Shown: positions 23,928 through 37,300, counted from the first letter of the stretch. The stretch: DNA of 64,000 nucleotides from Diadophis punctatus similis (GCA_023053685.1 JALIGW010000022.1:507501-571500); one strand, 5' to 3'. Notes: generated by a model not told the origin, from the sequence alone. Translations and numbers: made by a program.

Positions 23928-26197
23928 TTAAGTTCCTGCTGCAGAGAGTCCAGGCTGGTCCTCCCCCTCCCTCCTCCTGCCCTCCTTCTTCTTCTTCTTT
24001 TTGGGTCTGGGGCTTGGGGGCGCCCCGTTAGTTTGCAGTGGCTCTTCCGGCCCTGCCTCTTGCCACCAGAGAGGGGCAGCCCAGCCCAGCTGTGTTTCTG
24101 TCCCATGTTCCTGCAGGGGCTCCTTGTCCAGTTTCCCCCCCTTCTTTTTCTTCTTTTTGCAGGCCAGGAGTTCCCCAGCTGGGCCCCCTCTGGCTGACCC
24201 CAGACCCTCTTGCGGGAGGCTCCCCGAACACCTGATGTCCCACAGCTCCTCCTTGATGGCAGCGATGCCCCCCAGCACCTCCGCCGCCCTTTCTCGGCTC
24301 TTCTTTTTCTTCTTGCAACTGGGGAGTTCCCCGGTGGGGTCCTCTGGGGTGACCCCCAGACTCTCTTCTGCAAGGCTCCCCAGAGAGGGGAGGTCCCCCA
24401 GCTCCTCTTTAAGAGCCGCAAAGCCCCACAGCCCCCCTGCTCCCTTCCCTGGGCTCTGCTTTATGTAGCCAGCGAATTCCCTACCAGGTTCCTCTCTGGG
24501 TGACCCCAGACAGGGGATGTCCCCCAGCTCCTCCTTGATGGCAGCAGCGCCCCACAGCCTCTCTCGGCTCCTATTCTTCTTCTTCTTCTTCTTGCAGCTG
24601 GAGACTTCCCCGACAGGGTCCTCTCCGATGGCCCTCAGATTCTCTTCCGGGAGGCTCCCCAGACAAGGGACGTCCACCGGCTCCTCCTTGATAGCAGCAG
24701 CGCCCCAGAGCCCCTCTGCCACGGCCTCTTGCGTTGTCTTTTTCTTCTTCTTGGCTTTGTATCCGGCCGGCTCTCCTGCGCAGTCGCCCCCGCCTCCCTC
24801 TGGCTCCCTCCCCCCCTGCAACCAGGGTTCCCGTTCAGGCTGCCAGTACCTGGAACTGGGATCCTGCAACTCCTCTGTCTCGAGGCCAGACTTCCGCTTC
24901 TTCTCTCTCTTCCTGGCTCTCCTCCTGTCTGGCTCTTCCACCTCTCCCAACGAGGAACCCTCCTCTAAGTGGCGACTTGGCCGGGCATCCTGCCACAGCC
25001 GCCGCCCACCAAGCACTGGCAGCATGGCTGGCTCAGTTGCCTCTTCCTCCTTCAGGGGCCGCTGCTTGCTCCCAGCCCTCGCCCACCCTCCCAGCAGACC
25101 CCCAACAGGCTCCGGGAAGCCCCCCAGCAGCTGCTCGGGACCTTCTGGCTGCCAGGGTGCCTGCTTCAAAGGCAGCAGCGGCCGTTTCTTGCCCCTCTTC
25201 CGGGCAGCCTTCTCTGCCGCTCCCGAGGAAGGGAGAGGGCCCTTGAGCCGGGCCCCAAAGGGGAAGAAGCGCTGCTTGAGTCCTTCGGGGACCTGGGGTG
25301 GCGGCCTCTCTGCCACGGGGAAGAGGGCCCAGGTGGCGCCGGGGTCCCCGTGTCTCTCCTGGATCCTCAGGGAGGCCCTGAAAGGCTGGGCGCAGGTGAG
25401 CCGCTCCGGCCGGGCAGCAGCAATTAGCAGGCGGGCAGCGCTCTCCTCCCGGCTGGCTTGGAGACTGTAGACTTTCTGGCTGCCATCTGGCTGCGATGCC
25501 CTCAAAAGGGGGGAGCCCGGAAGCGCCAGGCGGTGGCCGGAGAGGCTGCAGGGGACAAGACGCAGCAGGTCAGCTCGGACTCCCTCCCCGCCCACGCCGC
25601 TCCGGGCAAGGGGAGCGCCTAAGGGTCGGGCCTGCGCCCCTTCTCTGGCGCTCAGCTTCGCCCAAGCCCAGCCCGGGGCAGGCAGGCCCCTCATGCCCCC
25701 CCCAACCCCCTTTGCATCCCCTGCGGCCTCGCCAGGCAGGGCAGGAGGAGACTTCCCCGGGCAGGACGAGTCGGGGCCGGTTGAGCGCCTGGGGGCCGCG
25801 GCTCCCGAAGCTCCCCGGGCCCCGCCGCCCCTCGCCCGCCCACCCACGCACCTCTCCGGGCGGAAGTCGGCGGGGGCGCTGATGAGCAGCAGGCGCTTGC
25901 CGGGCGCCCCCAGGCTCTCCGGGCAGAAGGCGGCCCCGGGGGCGAAGCGCCGCGCGCAGAAGTCTTCCGGGCACTGGAAGCGGGCGGGTCCTGCGGGAAG
26001 CAACGACGCCGTCACGGGGGGAGCCCGGGAGCCCCCCGCCCGCCGATCCCGCGCTGCCCCCGGGACCCCCTCCCCCCGACACGCGGCCCCCGAGCCCCAC
26101 CCGACTCCGCCTCTTCCGCGGCCGCCCCCCCGCCGGGCGCCCCCATCTCTGCCGGGCCACGTGCAGCGCCGGCGCCGCGACTTCCGGGAGGCTCCAT
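23928..26197 (-). CDS. POLR1G: POLR1G (CD3EAP/PAF49), RNA polymerase I subunit
   Basis: Pol I subunit that pairs with POLR1E (PAF53) in a TFIIF-like heterodimer, in the nucleolus. Exons 26197-26101, 25990-25852 and 25545-23928 join in frame to 617 aa (human 510). The N-terminal dimerisation region shows RFQCPEDF, then LLLISAPADFRPE joined to RLSGHRLALPGS, as in human (IQAPADFAPE...VPLSGS), and LTCAQPFRASLRIQE. The C-terminal half is lysine-rich: blocks of five or six lysines alternate with acidic segments. Four diverged repeats each carry (I/L)KEE, a PsiKxE SUMO consensus; their KEE-coding bases are near 24681-24692, 24528-24539, 24402-24413 and 24246-24257. The 769-codon open frame through 26237 crosses introns and is not the protein. 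Tail to tail with ERCC1, as in mammals. Confidence 0.95.
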
Positions 26198-26330
26198 GCA
26201 GCGGACGGCAGGGGGCGCGGCTCCGTGCGGCCTGCAAAGTGCGCCTGCGCGAGCGTGACGTTGTCGGCCTGGCCCCGCCCCCGACTAGGCTGGTCCCGCT
26301 AGTCCCTTAAAGGGACCGGAGACCGTCGGG
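25300..26330 (-). promoter_or_regulatory. POLR1G CpG-island promoter
   Basis: CpG-dense sequence covers exons 1-2 and upstream of the ATG at 26197. A CACGTG E-box at 26158-26163 lies within the first coding exon. No TATA box is evident. MYC-type factors use this motif at many Pol I genes, but binding here is only inferred. Confidence 0.6.
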
Positions 26331-29300
26331 GAGCTTCGCGCGGAGCAGCCCCAGGCCGGGAGGGATGAGCTGCAGGTCCCATCATCCCAGGGCCCCTTCT
26401 GCCTAGTGGCGCGGCTGATGGGACTGGTGGTCCGGGCCTGGCATCCCCTCGTGTTGGCTGCATTCACAGCGCGAACCGAAGCTGACTCCGCCCCAATCAA
26501 TCGGGGGGGGGGGTTTGGAGGGGCTCCACGTGGTGTGCGAAGCCAGCAGTCGTGACTTACTGGAACAACCGCGGCTTTTCCCCTGGAAGAGAGCCGGGAT
26601 TTCTGCGGCCGGCTCAGTCGATTGCCGAGTGTCCCAGATCGTGGCCCCCAGACTCACAAGCGTCAGGCTCGGCAGTGCCTGATGGGCCCGATGATCCCAT
26701 CAGAAGCGATGCCTGCTTGGCCTTGGCTGGCCCTGTGCAGCGCGCCGTCTTGCCGCTGGGTGTCGCTGTTGCAGCGGTGTTTGGTGCCCCGGGAGCCCGG
26801 CGGACAATGCGCGGCGCCCCCAGGTGGAAGTTTCTTGCGCGATGTCCGTGCGTGAATCCAGGCTGCCTTGCTCTGCGGCCGGCCATGGGGTCAAGCCAAG
26901 CGGTCAGCAGCGCCACACGGCCACGGGGTGCTTTTGCGGGAGGAGGAAGCCCTGCCTGGTGAGAGCAGCCCTGGGCGCTGCTCCCACTAGCGCCTCTCAC
27001 TTCCCCTGGCCAAGGAGCAGCCACGGTGCGCAGGCGACCACAAGCCACAGCGGGAAGGTTGGAGGGGGGCAGAGGGGGCTGCTTTGCCCAAGGCTAATGT
27101 GGCACCCGCACCAGAAGTGGCCGGTGTCTCCGGGCTGTAATGGAGCTTGGAGAAGGAGCCTGCGGTGTGGCAGTGCTTGGAAAAGAGGACGGCTTTAGGG
27201 GGCTCAATCAAGGGGGCTCTAGGGAAAACGAGGCAAAAAACAAGCAGGAAGCCACGCCTGGGCCATGGTCAAGAGATCTCAGCCCCACCCCAAATCCTAG
27301 CCCTTCTCTGCCCTGCCCCTATCAGAAAGCAGAGCCTGTGGAAGGCAACCTCAGGAAAGGTGGTCCAGCTCCTTGGCCAAAGTGGATCTGGAAGAGCCAA
27401 GCCAGGGGTCATGGCCTGGGGTGCAGTTGGCGAAGGCCCCTGCGTCTCCCCCCTGTCCTCTGGGGCCCACACCCGGATGCCCCCCCTCTGACGTCAGCAG
27501 TGGGTTCCTCCGCAGCGTTTCCCTCTTGGGCAGGAAGGGTTTATTCCTGTCCTCAAGGCCCTCTGCTTATGCACGGGAAGCCTCTCGCGGCTCCTTCCCA
27601 AGAAAATAGCCTCCCTCCCTCCGCCCGTCAGCCCTTTGGGGCTGCAGGCAGGGTGAGACCCACTGGGACCCCCTCCCTCGTGAGTGCTGCAGCTTCACTT
27701 CCAACCTCCCAGGAGCTGGGAGTGGTCCAGCTTCCTGTTTTCTTCCCTGGCCAAAGTTGCTCCTAGGAGAATCCAACTCCAGTCCCAGCCTGCACTGCTT
27801 GCTTGACCCCAGCAGTCTCAAAGGCAGCCGGCCTCTCCATAATTTGGCGCCTGTGCCTAAAAACCATTTTTCAAACTCTTTTTCTTCCAAATGATTGCCT
27901 ACCCTCCCAGGGAAGAGATTTCTGCTAAATGGACAGCAGGTGAGGGCAGCCCCTTAGAAAGGAAGCAACAAGGTGTTGCCCAGGCCTCCCCAGCATGCAA
28001 GAGCTCTGGGGTCCTCCTCGGGGTATCCATGTGCCCACCGTCTGCAGCCTCTAGTGGCTGAAGGGACAAACAGAAAAAAGATTTTGGGCTGGTCAGCTGC
28101 AGGCACGACTTGCTCGCTGTAGGTGAGATTGACTTGCAAGCTGCCTTCAGACCCCTGGGACCCCCTGACTTGGCTGCATTTTCCAATCTAAAAGTTATCT
28201 TCTTCCTCTTAGGGCCTGGCATGTCTTTGCAAGCCCCCCTCATTTAGCATTTCCAGGCAGGGGGCGCATTCTCGGTCCCAGAGCCAGCGGCCGAAGTGGG
28301 GGGGGGCTCTGGTTGGATGTGGCGTAAGAAGAGCAGCTTATTGTAAGTGGCTAAAGGCTATTAGCTTCCACCAACCCCTCCCACTTCCCACTGGAGACCT
28401 GAGGGGCTTCCTAGAAATGCATCCTGCAAGGACGGTGATGGGGGGGGTGTTAATTTGAGCCAGGGCTCCATGCCAGAAGGAGATGAGGAAGCCAAAGGGC
28501 AGAGCAGGAACATGTCCATCAGCCCAGCCCCACCTCACCTTCAGGCTCCAGAGGTGCTTCCCCCCACCCCCGCCTCCTCCCCACCCCTCCTCTGGCAGGG
28601 CTGGTCATATTTCACCACTCAGGCAGGCTGGGCTGTTTTGAAGGAAATGTGCTCCAAAGAAGTGGGGGCTTTTTCCTGAGCGTCTCAGATTGTAAACATC
28701 CCCCTGACCCCTCACCCGCTCCTCGCCTTCTGGCCTTGTCCTGGGGAAGCCTTCGGGAAGACAGGGAAAGGTGGGGGGGCCTTCCGTTCCCCAGGCGCTG
28801 CCCTCTGGCCTGGGCAGGCACCTGTGCGTCAGGGGTGGGGGGGCTGTGCCTGGGTCGTGCTCTTGCCCCCTTCCCTGTTTCTCTTTCCCAGTGGGAGTTG
28901 CCTCGGTCCCCAAAGGAGGCGATTGGTGAGCGTTGCTCTTGGGGGCTTCTGAGTGGGGAGGCAACAGGCATGCAAGAGAAATGGAGAGGTGGGCTTGTGG
29001 CAGACCAAAGGCCTCTGCAGAAACCAGCCCCTGCCGGGTTCAACCCAGTGATGGGCTGGGACGCAAGAGCCACGGTGGCTGGATGGAGCAGGGCCCAGCG
29101 GGCTCTTTCCCCAAGGCCAGTGGCCCCATCTTTCCCCCCCCCAACTGCCCCCCCCCGCCTGTATCCGTTCTGGGATGTTTCCAATGTAGGATCCAGGGCT
29201 CCAGACGGCCAAGCCCAGAGACGGGCTTGATGACCTCTTGCAGAGCCCGTCCTTGGCCAAGTGGGAAGTGTCAGGAAGAAAAACTGTTTTTCTTGGTGTT

Positions 29301-30940
29301 TTTCTTCAGGGGGAAGGGGGGGGCATTCCTGGAAGCCTCTCGCTGCTGCTGCTGCTCTGCCTGCAAAGCCCCCTTGTGTTCCCTGGAGGCCGCAGGGCTG
29401 GCCGAGAAGCCGGCTATTCTTCAGCCATCAGGAAAGTTTACATTTCGCAGGATAAATGAGTGGCGTTTCCCGTTCTGTTTACAGCCAGGGATCGGCCGGC
29501 CGGACAGGTCAGGGCAGGAGCAGGATTGATGGGGACGCTGGGTGACTGCAGCTGGCCCTGGGGGGACACTTTGTCTCTCAGTGCAGATCTGGATGCCTGC
29601 GGGGGTGAGGGGAGAGGCTGCCCGCCAGAGGCCAAGAGGCTCGGACAGAGCGTGCCATTCCAAGGTGGCCCTGCCGTCCCTCCGGACTGCAACCGGGACT
29701 CCTTGGATTGGAACACGCACACCGCACTCCCCAGAATTTGTTGTGTTCCTGAAACAACACCTGGCTGATAGATGGCTGTTTTAGCTCTTTATTTTTAAAT
29801 TTTGTAGCCCATTCATCTAAGCATCTTACAATATATTAGACTTACCAGATTTAAAAATCTAAATACATAACACAATAAGCACGTTAATCAATACACACGA
29901 GAAAGTAAAGAACTGAACCGGGAAGCGAAGGAGTTAAGTGTCTTTATGCAGCATATACATTTCGAATTAAGATATATCGAAAAGCTTTAGAAAACACCAG
30001 CCTTTGCCCAAGGCCAAAAAGAAATTTCGAACATTTCTTCGTCATTCTAGTGCTGGCAGAAATAAAATTGGTAACAGCGCAGCTATTAAGCGGAGGAGGA
30101 AGAGCCTGCAACTTGTGCACAGAAGGGCTGGCTGTTCGTTCCTCCTGGGTTTAGTCTGCAGGCCTGGGATCTCCAGGTGGTCTCGCATCCCAGTGGAGGC
30201 CCAGCTTTCCTTGGGGTCTTTTTCAAGGTCAGCCCAGGTCCAAACATTAAAAGGGGGAAAACAAACCAATGGCAATGGCTATGAATTGGGGTGCCTAGTG
30301 CCCAGCATGGGGGCCTGGGACCCACTGAGCCGGTCCAAGGAAGGGGTCTCCTGCCTCGAGCTGGTGGGGAAGGAAGGGGGTGAAGATGATGTGCTAGTTT
30401 GTGATGGGGGCTGGGAGGGGTGAGATGCTGCTGGTTTCCTCTCACCTGCCCCACTTCACACACAGGATGGAGAGAAATGGGGAGGGGCAGATGTTGCAGA
30501 AACCCAACTATGACGAGAGAGGCATGTGAACGGTTCTTCACCCTCCTACTACGGTATAAGATCTCTCGCTATAGGCAGGGGGTCAGACTAGAAGACCTCC
30601 AAGGTCCCATCCAATCCTATTACTCTCTGTTCTATGTCAGGCGTCTCCAGACTTGGCCACTTTTAAGACTTGTGGATTTCAATTCCTCAGCCAGCGTTGA
30701 AGCCCACAAGTCTTAAAGTGGCCAAGTCTGGAGAGGCTGTTCTATGCGCTTTCTTCTGGGCAAGGAAGATGGCGCTTGGCATCCCAACTCCCTCCCTGGT
30801 TTGATACGGTTCCAAGGCTGAATCAGGGCTGTGTTTCCTGGATCTCCCCCCTGCGTTTTCCTCCTGAGCCGTGGCTCCCTTCGCTCCTTCCCTCGGCCTC
30901 CCTTGGTGGAAGACTCCGTCAACCCTGAAATAGGCCTATA
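26331..30940. other. Intergenic region, POLR1G to EXOC3L2
   Basis: No exon with family similarity on either strand, and no sign of PPP1R13L, ERCC2, KLC3 or CKM, the human neighbours of POLR1G/MARK4. Contents: a short foldback-like remnant at about 26355-26440 (repeated CCCATCATCC / GATGGGAC), a LINE 3' remnant at 29785-29830, a FOX-motif cluster at about 29436-29485, a reversed CR1 end at about 30541-30640, a hairpin MITE at 30642-30735 and a (TTAAA)n tract at about 30947-30973. Long frames such as 28649-29230 plus are low-complexity. Confidence 0.6.
30642..30735. mobile_element. Hairpin MITE
   Basis: Arms GTCTCCAGACTTGGCCACTT continuing TTAAGACTTGTGG, and the reverse complement ending near 30735, with a loop of about 30 nt. 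Same family as 20463-20594. Confidence 0.75.
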
Positions 30941-31344
30941 AGAACTTTTAATTAAATTAAATTAAATTAAATAGTCCTGGCCTCCAACTGGGAGGAGCAG
31001 CGCATCAGGTTTTCAGATCCACCTGTTGGTTATAGGGGTGGGGGGCCCTTCAGGTAGTCTAGGAGTGGTTGGATTCCTCCCCCAGCCCCCTTTCTATCCC
31101 TCCACCCCAGCAATCGCCCCCAAATCCAGCCTATGTGAGGCAGTGGTCTTTCACATGGCCACTCCAGGCGGTCGAAGGGAGGCTGCTGCCCGTCCAGCTC
31201 TCGGCCACTTGCAGGAGGCCTGCAGCCCAAGAGCCGAGCTGTCGTGTCCCGCAGGCAGCTGGGTGAGCAGCGTAAGGCAGGGCTTCCTGGGAAAGGGCAG
31301 GGTAGCCCTCTGGCCAAAAGGCCAAGAATGTCCGGTTCGGGTCC

Positions 31345-34300
31345 TCACAACTGAGCTCCGGCCTCCTCTCTCAGCCCCCTCCTCTGTCGCTGCAGGCGGG
31401 AGGGCCTCCGGCGCATCCGGGAGATACAGGTGAGCCCGAAGTGGGAGAGGCGGTGCAGCTGGACGCGGACACAGAAGACTTCGCCGGTGGCAATCTCGGA
31501 GAAGAAGGCCCGGTCTTGGCAGACGCCCGTCTCGACCCCCATCAGCTCCAGGCTCTCCAAGGCCGCCAGGATGAGCTGCCGCTGGGCTTGGCTCTGCAGG
31601 CCCCGGACATCCAGGAGGGCTGACAGGTGCTTCTTTCTGGGGGGGGGGAGAAGAAGGAAGATGGAGCCGGAAGGACACCCACCCCGTTGGCCGCCAGGGC
31701 TGCCAATCGTGGCTGCGTTGCATGGCTTCCCAAGGGGGTGGGCTTGCATGGGGGAGAGGGCTCGGGGAGGGGGGGCAGTTCCCATACAAAGAATGGGGAG
31801 GGAGTACAGGCAGTCCTCGACCTATGACCACAATCGAGCCTAAAATTTCTGTTGTTAAGTGAGACAGTGGTTAAGTGAGCTTTATCCCATTTTACGACTT
31901 CTTGCCACAGTTGTTAAGTGAATCATTGCAGCTGTTAAGTTAGTAACCTGGTTGTTTAGTGAATTTGTCTTCCCCATTGACTTATCAGAAGGCCGCAAAA
32001 GGGGATCACGGGACACAGCAAGTCATAAATATGAGTCAGCGGCCAAGCATCTGAATTTTGATCACGTGACCATGGGGATGCTGCAAAGGTCGTAACTGTG
32101 AAAAACAGTCATAAGTCACTTTTCAGGGCCGTTGTAACTTTGAATGGTCACTAAATGAGCTGTTGTCAGTGGAGGATTCCCTGTATGTGGCTGAAGATAC
32201 TGGACAGCCGAGGCTACAGCGTGGGAAGGAAACTGGTTTCAATTATGGTGAGGGGCTTTCCCCCACCGACCCACATCAGGCTGAGGCAGCCTGGGGCTTC
32301 ACCTTCTGGGGCTGCAGAGGAGGGGAGCCCCCAAATGCTCACTGGACTCTCAGGAGCCGCACAGCCAGAAGGAGGCACCTGGCTGCAGGCAGAGTGCTGG
32401 GGGGGGGGGCAAAGAATAGCAAACCTCCCTTGTGACCTGGGAGAAAACCCGTCCTGGCACCCTCCCCCAGGGAGCCCCTCCCAGCAGTGTGGGGGCTCTC
32501 CACAGCTCCTGGTGCAGCTGAATCCCCCCCAGGCCCCTCTAACGCTGGACGGGAGCCCTTCCTGGGGGTGTCCAGGCTCTGGGCTTCTCGGGGGGGGGAG
32601 TGGCAGTTTGGAAAGCTCTCGTGTCTGAGGACCGAGTTGGGGACACACACACACCCAACCTCCCTGCCAGCCCCAGACGGGGTGAGAGCGTAGGAGGCTC
32701 CCCTGCCCTGCAAAAGAGTTTGTTGAAAGCCCGGCTGGTTCGGATGCTCCTTAACCTCAGGAAGTTGGCAGGGGGCCACACCATCAGCCAGGCCCCAAAG
32801 CCCGAGGGTGGGGCAGAAGACCATCCAAGCCAGTGCACCCCTGGAGTGGGGCTGACAGCATGGCTTCCCTACCCCATTTTTCGGAAGGCCCCTCTGCTCC
32901 TCCAAGCCACCCAGCCAGGGCAGCTTAAAATAAGTTCTGGCATCCTTTGCTTGGGCTGGCAGGCACGCTCTGCCCCTCCGCAGGCTGGGCACCATCATGG
33001 GGTGAATCCCCACTTTCCCAAGGGATGGCAATTGGCACCTCTTGGGCACCGAGGAGGCTGGTGGGCGGCCCTGATCCAGCGCCCTCTGCCAAAAGATTCT
33101 CTCCCGAAGACGTGCCAACAGGCCCTCCGCGCCCTAGGGGGGCTTCCGGGCATCCTGGCAGAGCCAGTGTGGTTCTTGTCCCGCTGCCAGCCCCAAATGG
33201 CAGTCTGGCAGGAAATGGCCCCCAAACTCTGCTTCCTGTCTGAAGCTCGGCCACTTGTTTTGCTCTACTGGACGGCTTCGTTCTCTCTCTCTCTCTCTTT
33301 CAAGAAACAAGAAGTCCAGATAAAACAGGAAACGTCCGTCAGCCACCCTTAACGGGCGATCTGCCGCCTTGAAACAATTCCTAAGGATGCAATCAGCAGG
33401 AAGATGGAAAGAAAAACAGGGGGGGGGGCATGATAAGGCCCGGCTTCGCCCCCCCCCCCATGACGCAGCCGGCTGGTAGCCAGCAGAGCCGTGTGGGCAG
33501 AGCGGGGAAGGGAAGGGTATTTATAACTCCCCAGCCGCCTGTCCTGGGAACTGGAAGTGACAGTCCTGCTTCCAAGAAGTGGCTCCTTTGGGGAAGGCAG
33601 AGAAGGACACGGAGGGCTCCCTGCAGGAAACCTGGGAGCGTCATCTACCTGCCTCAGTTCCCCCCCCCCCCCGCGCAGAGATCAAAGGGTCCTCAAGGAA
33701 AGGGAACAGGCAGAGGCTGCCAAGGGGCACGGGGGGGGGGGGGCTGCGGCTGCCCAGCATCCTTGGAGCCAAGAGCAGATGGTCAGGACTCCCCTGGGCA
33801 GAGAGCTTGGCGCGGCTTCTGCTCCCCGTAGAAGGAAGAAGATGAGCACAACAGTAGAAAACTATGAGGGGCTGTGGGGGGGGGGGGAGAACAGGATGCC
33901 TGGGTGGTCTCTGGAAGCCCACGGCTGAGGGAGGAGGGGCTGGGCATGGACATGGCCTATATCCCCAAAGTCTTGTTCCTTCTTCATAGAGACTCTGTTG
34001 TGGGGGGGGGCAGGTCTCTGGGGAGGAAGGAAGGGGGTCTTAGCGGCAGCCCCACTCTGAACTGCTCCTTTGGGAGGTAGGGGCACGTATCTCCCCCAAC
34101 TGTCAATTCTGAGTGGGGCAGCAGCCTCCCCACCACTAGATGGATGTCTCTCGGGCATGTTCTTTCATCCAGATCCACAATGTGGAACGGGCCAAACTCT
34201 AGCCTGGGCCAGGGCCAGTTCACTGTGTGGCCCAAGGCTTGAGTGGAGTGGAGTCCTCGGGAGACCAGCTCTTTGGAAGGAGCCCGTGGCTGAAACATGG

Positions 34301-37300
34301 CAGGTTTTCCGTGGCTGTGGTTAGATGCAGGGGAGGGAGAGGCAGGCCGAAGCGTTGCCTCTTCTGGTACCCAGCTCGGCAAAAGAGCCACGCCAAGAAT
34401 GAGCAGCCCTACAGCCCCGAACCTAGAGTGGGGAGAAGGTGAAAGCCAGCCCTGCAGAAGCTGGGTTCAACTGGCTCTTGTCTTTATCTCCTTCTTGAAA
34501 GCCTCCATGGATCTTCTGGCCATTAAGCCAAAAAGGACGTTGCAAGGAACCCACAGCTCCCGGAAGGAGGCTGGATCACAAGTCCCATCATCCCCGTGCA
34601 TTAGTTCCATGACTGGGGATGGTTGGTGTCTTGTTCCGTCTCTGGAGATCCAGCCCAGCCTAGAGAGCTGAGATCCAGCCTGCCAAGGGACCACTGACCA
34701 AAGGGAAAAGAGGCTCAGAATGGCCAGAGGGACGGGTGGCCAGAGCTGTGATCCGAGGACCCCTGACTGGGGAAGGATCGCTTTAGGGAGGGGATAGGCC
34801 AGCTCCCCAGAGGAGAAAGAGCCTGCCACGGCCGAGATACGTTTCATGTTCAGAGGCACCAGCAATGGCCCTTGCCCCTTCCCCAAATGACCTTCACCCT
34901 GGTCAAGAGGACCCTTGGTCTGCTCCAGCCAGGCCCCTGGAGGCCTCGTGATGGGAAGGTAAGAGCGTCTGCACATGCTCTGGGGACCCCAGGCCAGTTC
35001 CCCTCCCACCCCTGACTCACTGCACGTCAGGGAAGGCCCTGGCCAGGAAAGCCACTTCCATCTGGATGGCCGGCGTGTCTTCCAGCTCCAGGATCCCAGC
35101 CAGGTGGGGCACCACGGAGTCCAGCCAGGAGGAGGAGGATTCCTGCAGGTAAGGGAGGAGAAGACCGAACCTCAAGGGGGGCCAGTTAATTATAGAGAGA
35201 CCGTGGCCTGCGGCATGTGCAAACAAACCCCGAAGGCCTGTCTTCCGACCCACGGAAGCCACTGCTGGAGGAGGTGAAGCAGAGTTCCCAACACTCTTTG
35301 GGAATGGCCAAAGCATGGGGCCAGTGTGCCGCTCACACGGAGCCAGAGGTCAGGCGAGGAGAGGGACGCTCCTCGGGCTCTTCTCCCTCTCCTCCTTCAT
35401 TTCCAAATCTCTGGGGAGGCGGCCATGGGGCAGGGCAATCCTGCCTGCTGACGTCTACCCCTCAAGGAAGGCAGTGAGCCCCACTTCTCCTGGGGCCCCC
35501 ATCTCACCAGCTGAATGAAGAAGTCCTGCAGCTGCTTGGCCTCGCTCCGGAGTCGGTGGGCCACCTTGGCTCTCATCTTGGACGAAGTGCAGATGATCCG
35601 CACTCGCATCAGCGGCCGGACATACTCGATCAGCACCCGCCGATGGACCTCCCTCACCAGCATCTGGGAGGGAGATTAGAGCTGGCAGAGGGCCGGGACT
35701 TCTGGGGCAGGAGGGGGCAGTTTGGGGGCAGCCCCACATCCCTGGTTTCTCTTTGGCATGAGGCATGTGAGAGGCGCTTGGCTTGCCCTCCGTGGCAGTC
35801 GGGGGGGGGGGGGGGCACAAGCTCGGAGGGGAACTGGCTCCTGCAGAGCACCAGCTGCTGGGAGAGGCTGGGCGGCTGTGTGGAAGGCCAGAAGAAATCA
35901 AGCCAGGCTGCAGAGCGGCCTTTCTGGACATCCCGCCTGGAAGCCTCTCTGAGTGCACCCAGAGAACGGTTGGCTGGAGGGGAGGGTCTCTCTCTTCCCA
36001 CCTGGTAGGGCCCCAGCTTCATCCTCCTCAGCTTCTGAGCGTGCTCCGCCAGGAGAGCCATGATGGTGGAGAAGGCCTCGGGGTTGCTGAGCCATTTCCT
36101 CTTCATCAGCTTGTAGAAGTAGGGCTGTTTTGGGGAGGGGGAGAAGGGAGGGACCCTGTCTCAGATGCAGCCTCAGAGCAGGCCCGGTTTGAGGGCGGGG
36201 GCTTCCCTGGCTCCAAGCAAAACCCACTGGTGACAGCGAGGGAACCCACCCACTGATCCTGGCAGGCCACGTTGATGGGCTGGGGTGTTATTGTGTCAGC
36301 CAATCTGATAGGTCTGTTCTCAAAACATGGAGGGAACAAACCATGGTTTATGGGGACCATGATCCAGCCATCTGATTGGGGCCAGCAGCACAACCCTCCC
36401 TGCAGACGGCTCCTCCTTGCGGGCCCCGGGAGACCCTTGGGTTACCTTGAGGCTTTGGAAGAGCTGGTCAGCCAGCACTCGGTTGCACAGCCGGGTCACT
36501 CGGTCGAGGGACAAGCCTGCCAGCTGCTTTGCGGCCTCACTGTCTGGGTGGCCAAAGCTTGCCAGGTGCTCCAGGTAGTCCCTAGAAGAGCAGCCCCGTC
36601 AAGCGAGCTGCGTGCGAATTGCGCAAAGCCAGCCAGGCTCACAGCTGGGGACAGCAGGGGGGGCCACCTCCTTTCCTCCCCATTGATTTGTGGGGAGGAC
36701 TGAACTGGACCGATCTCAGGGTGGGACACTGGGGGCTAAGATGGAGGCGGAGGGCACAGCGAGGAGGGCTTCCCTGTTGGCATCAGGGCCGGGGCTGGCC
36801 ACTCACCTGAAGGGCGGGCAGCAGTTGACCAGCATGATGGTTCGGCCCACGTAGCTCTCTGGGCTGAGGCTGCTGACCACCTGGCCTTCGTGAAACTTCT
36901 CCACTTTCTTCTGGAAACTGGAGGGAGGGGGCAAAGCAGATGCCGGCATGGAAGACCCTCTGGGAGCAAAGTAGTGAAGGCCCCTCTTTTGCCTGGCTGG
37001 CAGTGCCACCTCCCTGCCCTGACATTGGCCCCTCCAGCACAGGAAAGCCCCTCCCTCCATTTTTGCAGCAATCCCAGATTGGAACCTGCTAAGTCGAAGA
37101 AATGGGCCGTGTCTCTCAACCCAGAGGGGGCTGGTTCACCAAAGACCCCCTGGGCCCCTTTGGCCACTTCTGGAATGCAGGAAGACCCCCACACACACAC
37201 ACACTGTGGCAGCTGCCCTGGGGGGGGGTCTCATTGCACCCACAGCCACAGCCCTCTTGACAACCCCCTTACCCCACCTGTGCTCAGGGACCCTGTGAGA

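Noticed and set aside
23928..26237. Continuous 769-codon POLR1G frame as a single-exon gene
   Set aside because: Human-like N-terminal residues require joining 26197-26101, 25990-25852 and 25545-23928 across GT/AG introns; the continuous frame includes intron sequence.
26331..30940. Expected neighbours PPP1R13L, ERCC2, KLC3, CKM or BLOC1S3
   Set aside because: I looked for ankyrin/SH3, helicase, kinesin-light-chain, creatine-kinase and BLOC1S3 motifs and saw none in any frame.
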